From assembly GCF_004298475.1 (NCBI RefSeq), contig NZ_SCRP01000002.1:1-64000 (forward strand): a stretch of DNA of 64,000 nt, in the 5' to 3' direction. Of the stretch, positions 51,411-59,151 are shown piece after piece. The number at the start of each line of letters is the position of its first letter. The stretch's first letter is position 1. The stretch comes from Paraburkholderia sp. Lineage in GTDB: Bacteria > Pseudomonadota > Gammaproteobacteria > Burkholderiales > Burkholderiaceae. A program made the position numbers and the translations under genes. Under the pieces are notes generated by a model. The model was not told the DNA's origin. It saw nothing but the letters and a program-made list of their open reading frames with translations, and did no database searches.

Positions 51411-51875
51411 ATGAACCGGGACATTCGCTCTCCATTCCCCGCACTGTGGGCTGCAATCTGCCTCACTCTCGCGTTTTCCGTGCAAGCGCACGCGCAAAGT
51501 ACGCCTGCGGCGCCAGAAGCATTCGTCACTACGTTTTATCAATGGTTCTTCAAGCACGACAACGATCAGACTGCGCCGTTGCGCGAACACGCGATATACA
51601 ACTATGTTGCGCAGCGGACCGTTGACCGGCTCAAAGACGAATACAGCCGCACTGGGCCACCGCAAGGCGTGGACTATTTTCTGAAAGTCCAGGACTATGA
51701 TCCGCGCGACTGGGCCGCGCACATTGCGACGCAGCGGCCAATTGCGCTCGGGGATGTCACGATCATCCCCGTCACATTCGGCTCGAAGGATAAAACAAGC
51801 ATCCTCGTGTTTCTACGCAACGAGCACGGACACTGGAAAATCATAAAGATCGACGACACCCTGGACTACAACTAA
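51411..51875 (+). CDS. Secreted DUF3828-like protein, probable cognate immunity protein
   Basis: A 154-residue protein with a signal peptide (LWAAICLTLAFSVQAHA) so that it reaches the periplasm. The mature part, FVTTFYQWFFKHDNDQ through GHWKIIKIDDTL, has the NTF2-like shape of DUF3828 proteins. Eight bases separate it from the amidase gene, and GAGG lies before the start. If the amidase is a periplasm-acting effector, this protein is best placed to neutralise it. This is inference from layout. Confidence 0.68.
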   Translation: MNRDIRSPFPALWAAICLTLAFSVQAHAQSTPAAPEAFVTTFYQWFFKHDNDQTAPLREHAIYNYVAQRTVDRLKDEYSRTGPPQGVDYFLKVQDYDPRDWAAHIATQRPIALGDVTIIPVTFGSKDKTSILVFLRNEHGHWKIIKIDDTLDYN

Positions 51876-51922
51876 TCCCAGCCGATCTCGTTCTTGCCCT
51901 TCGACGTGCCGCCGCGCCGATC

Positions 51923-51955
51923 AAAAATACGGTGCGTTGTCACCAACGCGCCGTA
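51923..51955 (-). terminator. Terminator hairpin copy 1 (matches mrcA terminator)
   Basis: A 12-bp stem (51928-51939 with 51944-51955, one G-U pair) with a TCAC loop and a U-tract on the minus strand. The 33-base block differs from the mrcA terminator at 54065-54097 by one base. It would serve the truncated minus-strand gene at 52002. Confidence 0.85.
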
Positions 51956-52001
51956 TTAACCATCGCTATAACAGAGCTTCGCATGGCGAAACTCTGCACG
52001 C

Positions 52002-52310
52002 TCAACGCAGGTGATCTTGCACCTTCTGTTCGTCCGTTACGCCAAGATCAGCAAAATTACTGATCCTGACATCGCCATCGGGAAAGCGTGCAACGACGTC
52101 AAGCTGGCCGCCCATCGCTTCAATGTGGCTACGCAACATCGAAATGTACATGTCTGTCTGCTTCTCGATAGCGCCCCTTGATGTTCTACGTATCGTCTCG
52201 CTTCTCAACGCCCTGATATCCGGCATCGCACCCGCATCCTTGCCTTGCACTAACGTGTGGACCTGGATCACGTCATTCACGTTCGCCGCCGACCCGACCA
52301 CCGCGCGCAC
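52002..52310 (-). pseudogene. Truncated XRE-type antitoxin remnant
   Basis: A 102-residue frame. The second half matches the C-terminal part of XRE-family antitoxins (IEKQTDMYISMLRSHIEAMGGQLDVVARFPDG), which normally follows a complete helix-turn-helix domain. Here only a damaged trace of the domain remains (TSRGAIEKQTD, apparently with residues lost), and the first 40 residues are unrelated. No toxin gene lies beside it. It looks like a decayed toxin-antitoxin module, typical of mobile regions. Confidence 0.68.
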
Positions 52311-52518
52311 CAGACCTCCGTCAGTATCAATGCGCGATATGCGCGCTCATACCAAAATACCGCTGATCATCGCCGCCTCATTCCGACGTATCGGACTCCG
52401 GTTTCCGCATAAATTACTTGAAGCGTGTTAGACACTTTGGATAACGGGTCCGGCATGAATAAATTCCGTTATGCTTATCAACCACATAGAATCACTGCCC
52501 GCCCCTGAGACTCGGAAC

Positions 52519-53310
52519 ATGAATGAGCTAGTCACCCCGCAGCAAGCAAGTAGCCCAATCTATCCGCAAGCGCTGACGGTAGAGGACTTTCGCCGCAACC
52601 TCGCTGAGGTGCGCAATCGCATCACCCGTGCCTGCAAGCGAGTTGGCCGCGCACCATCTTCGGTTCGTCTGTTACCGGTGAGCAAGACGGTCGATGAAGC
52701 GCGCATCCGACTGTCCTATGAGGCGGGCTGCAAGGAACTAGGTGAAAACAAGGTGCAAGAGGCCTATCGCAAGTGGGGGGCCATGTCCGATCTCACAGAC
52801 TTACGCTGGTCGGTAATCGGCCACCTCCAGACAAACAAGGCCAAGTTGGTCGCTCAATTTGCTTCGGAATTTCAGGCCCTCGACAGCGTACGTGTCGCGG
52901 AAGCGCTAGAGCGACGCCTGCAAACGGAGGGACGTGGTCTCGACGTATTTGTCCAGGTCAACACGTCCGGCGAGGCTAGCAAATATGGCTTGCCCCCGGA
53001 TGAGGTAGTGGCCTTTGTGCGAGGACTGGTGGCATATCCAGCCCTTCGGGTGCGCGGTCTGATGACATTGGCATTGCTGTCATCGGAAACCGCACGCGTG
53101 CGCGAGTGTTTTGTCCTCCTGCGGGATCTGAAAAACCGCATTCAACATGATCTGCCCCAAGGGAACGAGGTCACTGAGTTGTCGATGGGCATGTCAGGAG
53201 ACTTCGAAACCGCCATCGAAGAAGGAGCCACGGTGGTCCGCGTCGGGCAAGCTATTTACGGCGCTCGCAATCTGCCAGATAGCCATTTTTGGCCTACTGA
53301 AGGGGCATGA
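52519..53310 (+). CDS. YggS/PROSC-family PLP-binding protein, likely extra copy
   Basis: A 263-residue protein of the YggS family, which binds PLP in a TIM barrel and helps control free PLP and amino-acid metabolism. The PLP lysine is in LLPVSKTV. Other motifs are ELGENKVQEA, WSVIGHLQTNKAK, QVNTSGEASKYGLPPDE, LSMGMSGDFETAIEEGATVVRVGQAIYG. The housekeeping yggS usually lies by pilT or proC; this one sits beside a truncated antitoxin and small genes with mild codon bias, so it is likely a second, acquired copy. The ATG at 52519 is preferred; a longer frame to 52471 exists. Confidence 0.85.
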   Translation: MNELVTPQQASSPIYPQALTVEDFRRNLAEVRNRITRACKRVGRAPSSVRLLPVSKTVDEARIRLSYEAGCKELGENKVQEAYRKWGAMSDLTDLRWSVIGHLQTNKAKLVAQFASEFQALDSVRVAEALERRLQTEGRGLDVFVQVNTSGEASKYGLPPDEVVAFVRGLVAYPALRVRGLMTLALLSSETARVRECFVLLRDLKNRIQHDLPQGNEVTELSMGMSGDFETAIEEGATVVRVGQAIYGARNLPDSHFWPTEGA

Positions 53311-53500
53311 CACGAACACATTCAAGTCCAATTGATCAGTCATACCGCTTTGGGCGGCAGCGGAGTGACTAGCTTTAACGCAAAAGGCCGCAGATTCTGT
53401 AGAAAAGATCTCAACGCTGCTAATTGGAAATTCCAGGTTACGCAAAGCATAGAGGAACTAGCGCTACGGCCCGTTCCAATCTTAGATAGGAGTTAACCTC

Positions 53501-53731
53501 GTGAAAATTTATCGTATCGTCGTTCGTCAAGATGGCCGCTTGCTGGGTCACTTCGAGTCGGAGGTGCCATGGGCGCTAGAGGCAATCAGCATCGTTGAGG
53601 CTGAATTTGCTAAAAATCCCGGCTTCCAGTTCGAGCGCCTGGTCGCGGAAGAGGAACGTAGACTCATACAGGCCGGTCCCGAGGGGGTACGCGTTCTTAA
53701 TAGAGAATTAGTCTTCAAACCAATTCCATGA
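53501..53731 (+). CDS. Hypothetical small protein, first of a coupled pair
   Basis: A 76-residue protein with a GTG start and AGGAG 9 bases upstream. The sequence (KIYRIVVRQDGRLLGHFESEVPWALEAISIVEAEF) suggests a small alpha-beta fold without export signal. Its stop overlaps the start of the next gene (ATGA). I do not recognise a family. Its neighbours suggest it belongs to an acquired segment. Confidence 0.6.
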   Translation: MKIYRIVVRQDGRLLGHFESEVPWALEAISIVEAEFAKNPGFQFERLVAEEERRLIQAGPEGVRVLNRELVFKPIP

Positions 53732-53988
53732 CCGAATTGCACGATGTTTTTCGGCGTGTCGCCAAACAACAGAACGAGCACAAACGGCACCGGAATAGAA
53801 ATTCGACGAGCATTTTGAGTAGGTTTACTACAATATTTTCGATAACGGGCTCCCTGACCATATGCGGAGTTATATGGCGCGGGTACCTCGGTGGGGCGAT
53901 TTTTTTAGTGATTGGCGCCGCGCTTAGCTGGATTGTGGTGAAAGCGACCGAGTCTTTTATTTGTGATTTGCCCGAGGATGCGGAATAG
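53728..53988 (+). CDS. Small membrane protein, second of a coupled pair
   Basis: An 86-residue protein. A basic cytoplasmic N-terminus is followed by two hydrophobic segments (ILSRFTTIFSITGSLTICGVIW and LGGAIFLVIGAALSWIVV). The start overlaps the previous stop by four bases, so both are probably produced together. A toxin-immunity or sensor-effector role is conceivable but nothing in the sequence proves it. Confidence 0.6.
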   Translation: MTELHDVFRRVAKQQNEHKRHRNRNSTSILSRFTTIFSITGSLTICGVIWRGYLGGAIFLVIGAALSWIVVKATESFICDLPEDAE

Positions 53989-54064
53989 TGGCAAAAACGA
54001 CAACGCATCTCCGCCGACTCCCCTCTTGTCCATCGACGTACCAACCGGCTAGCCGGAAAAACAA

Positions 54065-54097
54065 AAAAATACGGCGCGTTGTCACCAACGCGCCGTA
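54065..54097 (-). terminator. mrcA terminator, hairpin copy 2
   Basis: A perfect 12-bp stem, TACGGCGCGTTG at 54070-54081 with 54086-54097, with TCAC loop and a U-tract on the minus strand (A-run at 54063-54069). It lies about 33 bases past the mrcA stop. It can also end transcription from the small genes on the plus strand, although without a U-tract on that side. Confidence 0.92.
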
Positions 54098-54129
54098 CCG
54101 ACCACCTTTATTTTTACCCCCCCCGCTTA

Positions 54130-56634
54130 TCAGGGCTTGTTCGATTCGAACAGGTCCATGATCCGTTGCTTCTCGTTCGACGTCACGTTCGGCGGCGTCA
54201 TGCCGGCCGGCGCCATGCCGCCAACGGCCTCGCCGGCCCCACCCGCCAGATTCGACGAATCGACGCCGATGCTCGCCACGAAGCCGCTACCCGGCGTCAT
54301 GTCCGTGAAATACAGCTCGCCGGCAATCGTCGTCACGCCTTCGGGCGGCGGCGGATCCTCTTGCGGCACGCCGCGCAGCGCGTGCTGCATGTATTCCACC
54401 CAGATCGGCAGTGCGAGCTGCGCACCGAATTCGCGGCTGCCGAGGCTCTTCGGCTGGTCGTAGCCCATCCACGCCACCGCAACCAGCGAGCGCTGATAAC
54501 CCGCAAACCAGCCGTCCTTGGCATCGTTGGTCGTACCGGTCTTGCCGTGCAGATCGCTACGATGCAGAACGTTCGTGCCCGCGCCCGTGCCCGAGGTCGC
54601 CACCGTATGCAGCAGGCTGCCCATCACGTACGCGTTGCGCGGCGAGATCGTCTGCGGCGCATTCTGGCCCGCGACGAGCGGCTGCGCGCGCAGGATCGGG
54701 CGGCCGTGCGAGTCGTCGACTTCGGCGATCAAATACGGGTTGATGCGATAGCCGCCATTCGCGAACACCGAGTACGCGCCCGCCGACTGCAGCGGCGTGA
54801 CGAGCCCCGCGCCCAGCGCCATCGGCAGATACGGCGGCGTCTTGTCGGCATCGAAGCCGAAGCGCTGCGTCACGAAGTCCTGCGCGTATTTCGTGCCGAT
54901 GTACGAGAGGATGCGGATCGAGACGAGGTTCTTCGATTTCGCGAGCGCGAGACGCATCGGCATCGGACCTTCCGGCTGATCGTCGTCCTTCGGCTCCCAC
55001 GCGTCGCCGCCAGGCGTGCTGGGCGGGAAGAACAGCGGCGCGTCGTTGATGATCGTCGCCGGTCCCAGGCCCTTTTCGAGCGACGCCGAATAGATGAACG
55101 GCTTGAAGCTCGAACCCGGCTGGCGCCACGCCTGCGTGACGTGGTTGAACTTGTTCTTGTTGAAATCGAAGCCGCCGATCAGCGCGCGAATCGCGCCGTC
55201 CTGCGGCGTGAGCGAGACGAGCGCGCCTTCCACCTGCGGCAGCTGCGTGATCTGCCAGTTGCCCTTGTCGTCGGGCAGCACGCGCACGATCGAGCCCACG
55301 CGGATGTGCTGCGCCTGCGAAGCGCGCGGCGACAACGCCGCCGCCACGAAGCGCAGGCCTTCTCCGCTCATGGTGACGGTCGTGCCGTCGAGCAGTTGCG
55401 CCTTGACTACCTTCGGATTCGCCTCGGTCACGACAGCCGCGACGATCGCGCCGTTGTCCGGGTGGTCGGTGAGCGCGTCTTCGATAGACTGCTCGCGGTC
55501 GTCGCCGCTCGCGGGCAACTGCACGAAGCCTTCCGGCCCGCGATAGCCGTGGCGGCGCTCGTAGTCCATCACACCCTTGCGCACGGCGTTGTAGGCGGCT
55601 TCCTGATCGGCGGAATCGATCGTGGTCGTCACGGTGAGGCCGCGCGTGTAAGTCTCATCCTTGTACTGTGCATACATCATCTGCCGCACCATTTCGGAGA
55701 TGTATTCGGCATGCACGCTGTATTCGTTGCCCGCGCTCTTCGTCACGAGCGGCTCCTTGATCGCCGCGTCGTACTGATCCCGGGTGATATAGCGGAGATC
55801 GAGCATGCGCTTGAGGATGTACTCCTGGCGGATCTTCGCGCGGTGCGGATTGACGATCGGGTTATACGCGGACGGCGCCTTCGGCAGCCCCGCGAGCATC
55901 GCGGCCTGCGCGAGCGTGATGTCCTTGAGATCCTTGCCGAAGTACACGCGCGCCGCGGCCGAGAAGCCATAGGCGCGCTGCCCCAGATAGATCTGGTTCA
56001 TGTACAGCTCGAGGATCTGATCCTTCGTGAGCGCCCGCTCGATCTTGTACGCGAGCAGCATCTCGTAGACCTTGCGCGTATAGGTCTTCTCGCTCGAGAG
56101 GAAGAAGTTGCGCGCGACCTGCATCGTGATCGTGCTCGCGCCCTGCGCCGCGCCGCCGTGGGTCAGGTCGGCGAGGCCCGCGCGCAGGATGCCGACGAAG
56201 TCGACGCCGCCGTGCTCGTAGAAGCGGTAGTCCTCGATTGCGAGCACCGCTTTTTTCTGGATATCGGGGATGTCCTGGAAGCGCACGATCTGCCGGCGTT
56301 CCTCGCCGAACTCGCCGATCAGCACGTGATCGGCCGTATAGACGCGCAGCGGAACCTTCGGGCGATAGTCGGTGAGCGCGTCGAGCGACGGCAGATGCGG
56401 CCCCATCACGACAAGCGCATAACCGGCGATCAGTGCGCCGACCACAAGCAGCGTCACGATCAGGCCGACGAACCAGAGCGCGATCGACGCGCCGATCGAG
56501 CGGCCGCGCGTGGCGCCGCCGTTCGCACCATCTGGCGGCGTGTGACGTTCCGGCTGCTGGTGTCCTTTGCGGAAGGCGGGTTCCCGATCGTCGTTCGGAT
56601 ACTGCGAAGAAGGCGGCTGTTTAATGATAGGCAT
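54130..56634 (-). CDS. mrcA: Penicillin-binding protein 1A (bifunctional)
   Basis: A class A penicillin-binding protein of 834 residues from this start. One N-terminal membrane helix (ALWFVGLIVTLLVVGALIAGYALV) is followed by the glycosyltransferase domain with EDYRFYEHGGVD and GAAQGASTITMQVARNFFLSSEKTYTRKV. The transpeptidase domain has SSFKP (catalytic serine), SKN and KTGTT. It polymerises and cross-links peptidoglycan in the periplasm. A longer frame to an ATG at 56733 adds 33 residues encoded by an 11-bp repeat; because 11 is not a multiple of 3, I favour 56634 as the start. The neighbour of the longer start has no clear ribosome-binding site either. Confidence 0.94.
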   Translation of the reverse strand: MPIIKQPPSSQYPNDDREPAFRKGHQQPERHTPPDGANGGATRGRSIGASIALWFVGLIVTLLVVGALIAGYALVVMGPHLPSLDALTDYRPKVPLRVYTADHVLIGEFGEERRQIVRFQDIPDIQKKAVLAIEDYRFYEHGGVDFVGILRAGLADLTHGGAAQGASTITMQVARNFFLSSEKTYTRKVYEMLLAYKIERALTKDQILELYMNQIYLGQRAYGFSAAARVYFGKDLKDITLAQAAMLAGLPKAPSAYNPIVNPHRAKIRQEYILKRMLDLRYITRDQYDAAIKEPLVTKSAGNEYSVHAEYISEMVRQMMYAQYKDETYTRGLTVTTTIDSADQEAAYNAVRKGVMDYERRHGYRGPEGFVQLPASGDDREQSIEDALTDHPDNGAIVAAVVTEANPKVVKAQLLDGTTVTMSGEGLRFVAAALSPRASQAQHIRVGSIVRVLPDDKGNWQITQLPQVEGALVSLTPQDGAIRALIGGFDFNKNKFNHVTQAWRQPGSSFKPFIYSASLEKGLGPATIINDAPLFFPPSTPGGDAWEPKDDDQPEGPMPMRLALAKSKNLVSIRILSYIGTKYAQDFVTQRFGFDADKTPPYLPMALGAGLVTPLQSAGAYSVFANGGYRINPYLIAEVDDSHGRPILRAQPLVAGQNAPQTISPRNAYVMGSLLHTVATSGTGAGTNVLHRSDLHGKTGTTNDAKDGWFAGYQRSLVAVAWMGYDQPKSLGSREFGAQLALPIWVEYMQHALRGVPQEDPPPPEGVTTIAGELYFTDMTPGSGFVASIGVDSSNLAGGAGEAVGGMAPAGMTPPNVTSNEKQRIMDLFESNKP

Positions 56635-56683
56635 GACTGGAATGATTGGCGCGTCCGGTGCGCGCCCCCGTTTGTGCCCGGTT

Positions 56684-56716
56684 GGGCCTGCTTTGGGCCT
56701 GCTTTGGGCCTGCTTG
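56684..56716. repeat. Three 11-bp tandem repeats before mrcA
   Basis: GGGCCTGCTTT occurs twice in register, followed by a third copy ending TTG. It lies 50 bases upstream of the favoured mrcA start on the minus strand. The unit length would break any reading frame if copy number changed, which argues that this stretch is untranslated. Confidence 0.85.
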
Positions 56717-56734
56717 CGCCCGTTTGTGCCCATA

Positions 56735-57300
56735 TGTGCGCGTCTCTCTCGCGCACAAGGATCGTGGTCATGGCGTCATGGCGCCAATGCGGCGACCGGC
56801 AGCGCCAGCCCTGTGACCGTCGCTGCAACGCGGCGGACTACGCCCCCGTCCCGCCGCCCGGCACGCGCTCAAAGCGCGCCATCACGCAATGTAACAGCGC
56901 ATTCTAAATAAATCACGCGACGCGGGACGGCGATTTTGTAAAAAAAAATGTTGTCGGGCCACGTGCGGTAAGCGGCACATACGACCGCCCGCATCTTCAA
57001 ACCGGCTTTTCAGCAATAAAAGGCGGCTCTGTGCGCCATCCGATGCGTTCTTCGCAAAAGGTTTTCAGACAAAGCGCCGTTGAGCGCCGGAATGCGCGCC
57101 GCACGCCGGGGTTGTCAGCATATTGTTGCTTCGCGTGTCGCCATGGCGCGCACACCCGGGCATTGCGCGTCGGGCGTCAAGCCGTATGATGCGTAGCTGC
57201 GACACGCTCCACCCGGCCCGCATGCGGTTTTCGCAAGACAGCCTCACGCGCGCCCCGGGCGGGATCCCGGGGTCACCCGAAGCCGACCTGGCAGCCGACC
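56735..57300. other. Intergenic region between divergent mrcA and RHH genes
   Basis: No supported gene. It probably holds the promoter of mrcA (minus) and of the ribbon-helix-helix gene (plus). An A-run at 56939-56948 marks a locally AT-rich stretch. Confidence 0.5.
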
Positions 57301-57996
57301 ATGAACAAGCCTAGCGAACGCATCGTCGTCTTCGTCACGCCCGCGCAAAAGCGCGCGATCTCGGCTGCGGCCGACACGCTCGGCATCAGCATCAGCGAGC
57401 TGATGCGCCGCGCCGTGCTCGCGTTTGGCGCGACGAGCGATCAGGTGAAAGCCGCGAGCATCGTCGACTGGCTGAACGCGCCGCGCGAACCCGATACGCT
57501 CGCCCAGGTGCTGCACAAAGCCACGAAACCGTTGCGCCCGCGGCGCGGGAGCGCGCTGCGTCTCACCCCTTCCGCGGCTCCCGCCCAGGACGGCGAACCT
57601 GAGCCAGCGCAACTCGCACCGAAAGACGAAGCCACTGCACCCGCGCAAACGGATCGTGACCTCGCCGCGACAGCAGCGCACGGCGGCGGCGAGGCGGACG
57701 CCGCACAACCGCAAGTCGCCACTGAAACGCAAGCCGCAGCGCTGCCCGCATCTCCCGCCGCCGGACCCGACATCGGCAACGCCACGCGCGAAATCGGCCA
57801 GGCCGTCGCCCGTCTGAGCGCTGAAGCAGCCGTGACCGACGCGGCATTTCCCGATCCCGCGCATGCCGGGCACGATGAACCGCTCCAGTCGCTGAGCGCG
57901 CCGCCAGTTGCACGCGCAACGCGAGCGAGCCACGCCGCCGACACGCATCAAGACGAACAGGGCAACGGTGCGTCCGAAGAAGGCAAGTTTGCGTAG
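57301..57996 (+). CDS. Ribbon-helix-helix protein with long disordered tail
   Basis: A 231-residue protein. The N-terminal 50 residues (ERIVVFVTPAQKRAISAAADTLGISISELMRRAVLAF) form a ribbon-helix-helix domain: a strand, then helices bearing SISELMRRAV. From about residue 90 the protein is Ala/Pro/Gln/Glu-rich and probably disordered. The tail has no motif I recognise. A function as DNA-binding or nucleoid-related protein is likely; its target is unknown. Confidence 0.65.
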   Translation: MNKPSERIVVFVTPAQKRAISAAADTLGISISELMRRAVLAFGATSDQVKAASIVDWLNAPREPDTLAQVLHKATKPLRPRRGSALRLTPSAAPAQDGEPEPAQLAPKDEATAPAQTDRDLAATAAHGGGEADAAQPQVATETQAAALPASPAAGPDIGNATREIGQAVARLSAEAAVTDAAFPDPAHAGHDEPLQSLSAPPVARATRASHAADTHQDEQGNGASEEGKFA

Positions 57997-58373
57997 CGAG
58001 GCGTCGCCGCGCGGCAAGCCGGACAGTGGAATTTCAGGTCCGCTTTAAGTCCCCGCTTTAAGTCCCCTTTTTAAGCCGCCTTTAAGAGACCCCGTGGTGT
58101 AATATCCGCGAGCGATGGCAGCCGGGCCATGCCTGGCCGCATGCCGGTTCGTCGCGCCGGTTCGTCAACACGCTCTTGCAATAGGCGGAAGGCGCCCCGA
58201 TTTACCGGCTGCATGCGCGCTCTGTACAAAGCGGCGTAATCTGCCAACAGCGCTGGCAACAACGCGGTCCACAGCACTGTTGCCAGCGGGCACGATGCCG
58301 ATGCTGCTCGACGCCGTCTGCGCCTGCGTGCATTTCGGCCCATCGCAGCCCGTTTCAATTCACGGAGGAATTC
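57997..58373. promoter_or_regulatory. Upstream region of the PspA-like gene with repeats and inverted repeat
   Basis: CTTTAAGTCCCC occurs twice in tandem near 58043-58067 with a degenerate third copy. At 58251-58261 and 58278-58288 the 11-bp arms CGCTGGCAACA and TGTTGCCAGCG form a perfect inverted repeat with a 16-base spacer, about 85 bases before the PspA-like start. GGAGG lies just before the ATG. No sigma-54 promoter like that of E. coli pspA is clear. Confidence 0.6.
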
Positions 58374-59054
58374 ATGTCGCTTTTCGACTCCATCTCTCGC
58401 ACGCTCAAGGGCCTGCTCAACGACGCCGCCGATTCGGTGCAGGACCCGTCGCGCGACGCACGCCAGATCGTGCGCGAACTCGACGACAGCATCGCGAAAG
58501 CGGAGAACGCGCTCGTCGAGATCCAGGCGCAGGTCGCGACGCAGCAAAGCAAGCGCGACGTGGCCGCCGACAAGGCGAAGAAGTACGAAGAAGGCGCGCG
58601 GCGCGCGCTGCAATCGGGCGATGAAGCGCTCGCACGCGAAGCGCTCGGCGCGCAGTCCACGGCCGAAGCCGAACGCGATGCGCTTGCCGCAGAACTCGCG
58701 AAGCTCGAACCGTCGGTCGATCAACTGAAGCAGCAGATCGACGACATGCGCCAGCGGCGCAACGACCTCAACGCACGCTCGAACATCCTGCAGGCGAAGC
58801 AGCAGATCGCGCAGGCGAAGGACGTCGCGGCTACGGCGCTCGGCGGCATCGGCGGCAAGAATCTCTCGGCCGATTTCCAGAAGCTCGAAGACAAGGTCGC
58901 GCTGTCGAACGCGCGCTCGGATGCGCGGCTCACCTCTGCCGACACATCGAGCGGCAAGGCGCTCGACGACAAGCTCGCCGCGCTGAACAAGGGCCCATCG
59001 GTGGATGAGCGTCTCGAAGCCCTCAAGAAGCAACTGAACACACCGGCGCAATAA
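58374..59054 (+). CDS. pspA: PspA/IM30-family membrane-stress protein
   Basis: A 226-residue protein of the PspA/IM30/Vipp1 type. It starts MSLFDSISRTLKGLLNDAAD, a short amphipathic start like PspA. Long coiled-coil helices follow (residues about 25-160: AKAENALVEIQAQVATQQ, AEAERDALAAELAKLEPSVDQLKQQID). It lacks the usual length of the canonical C-terminus but is in range. Such proteins bind and stabilise the inner membrane under stress. The next gene, a TPR membrane protein, is likely its partner. The start is well placed after GGAGG. Confidence 0.82.
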   Translation: MSLFDSISRTLKGLLNDAADSVQDPSRDARQIVRELDDSIAKAENALVEIQAQVATQQSKRDVAADKAKKYEEGARRALQSGDEALAREALGAQSTAEAERDALAAELAKLEPSVDQLKQQIDDMRQRRNDLNARSNILQAKQQIAQAKDVAATALGGIGGKNLSADFQKLEDKVALSNARSDARLTSADTSSGKALDDKLAALNKGPSVDERLEALKKQLNTPAQ

Positions 59055-59151
59055 CGCGCAGGGGTGTCCGGAGGCGGCGCGGCGCTCACCGCGCGCCGCC
59101 TCCTCGTCCCGACCGTCATGGAGACGGGCGTCACGCCGCCCGGCTTGCAAC

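Noticed and set aside
51923..54097. Insertion sequence or integrase-based island
   Set aside because: No transposase, integrase or tRNA-end attachment site is visible between the two hairpins; only the duplicated terminator and composition suggest acquisition.
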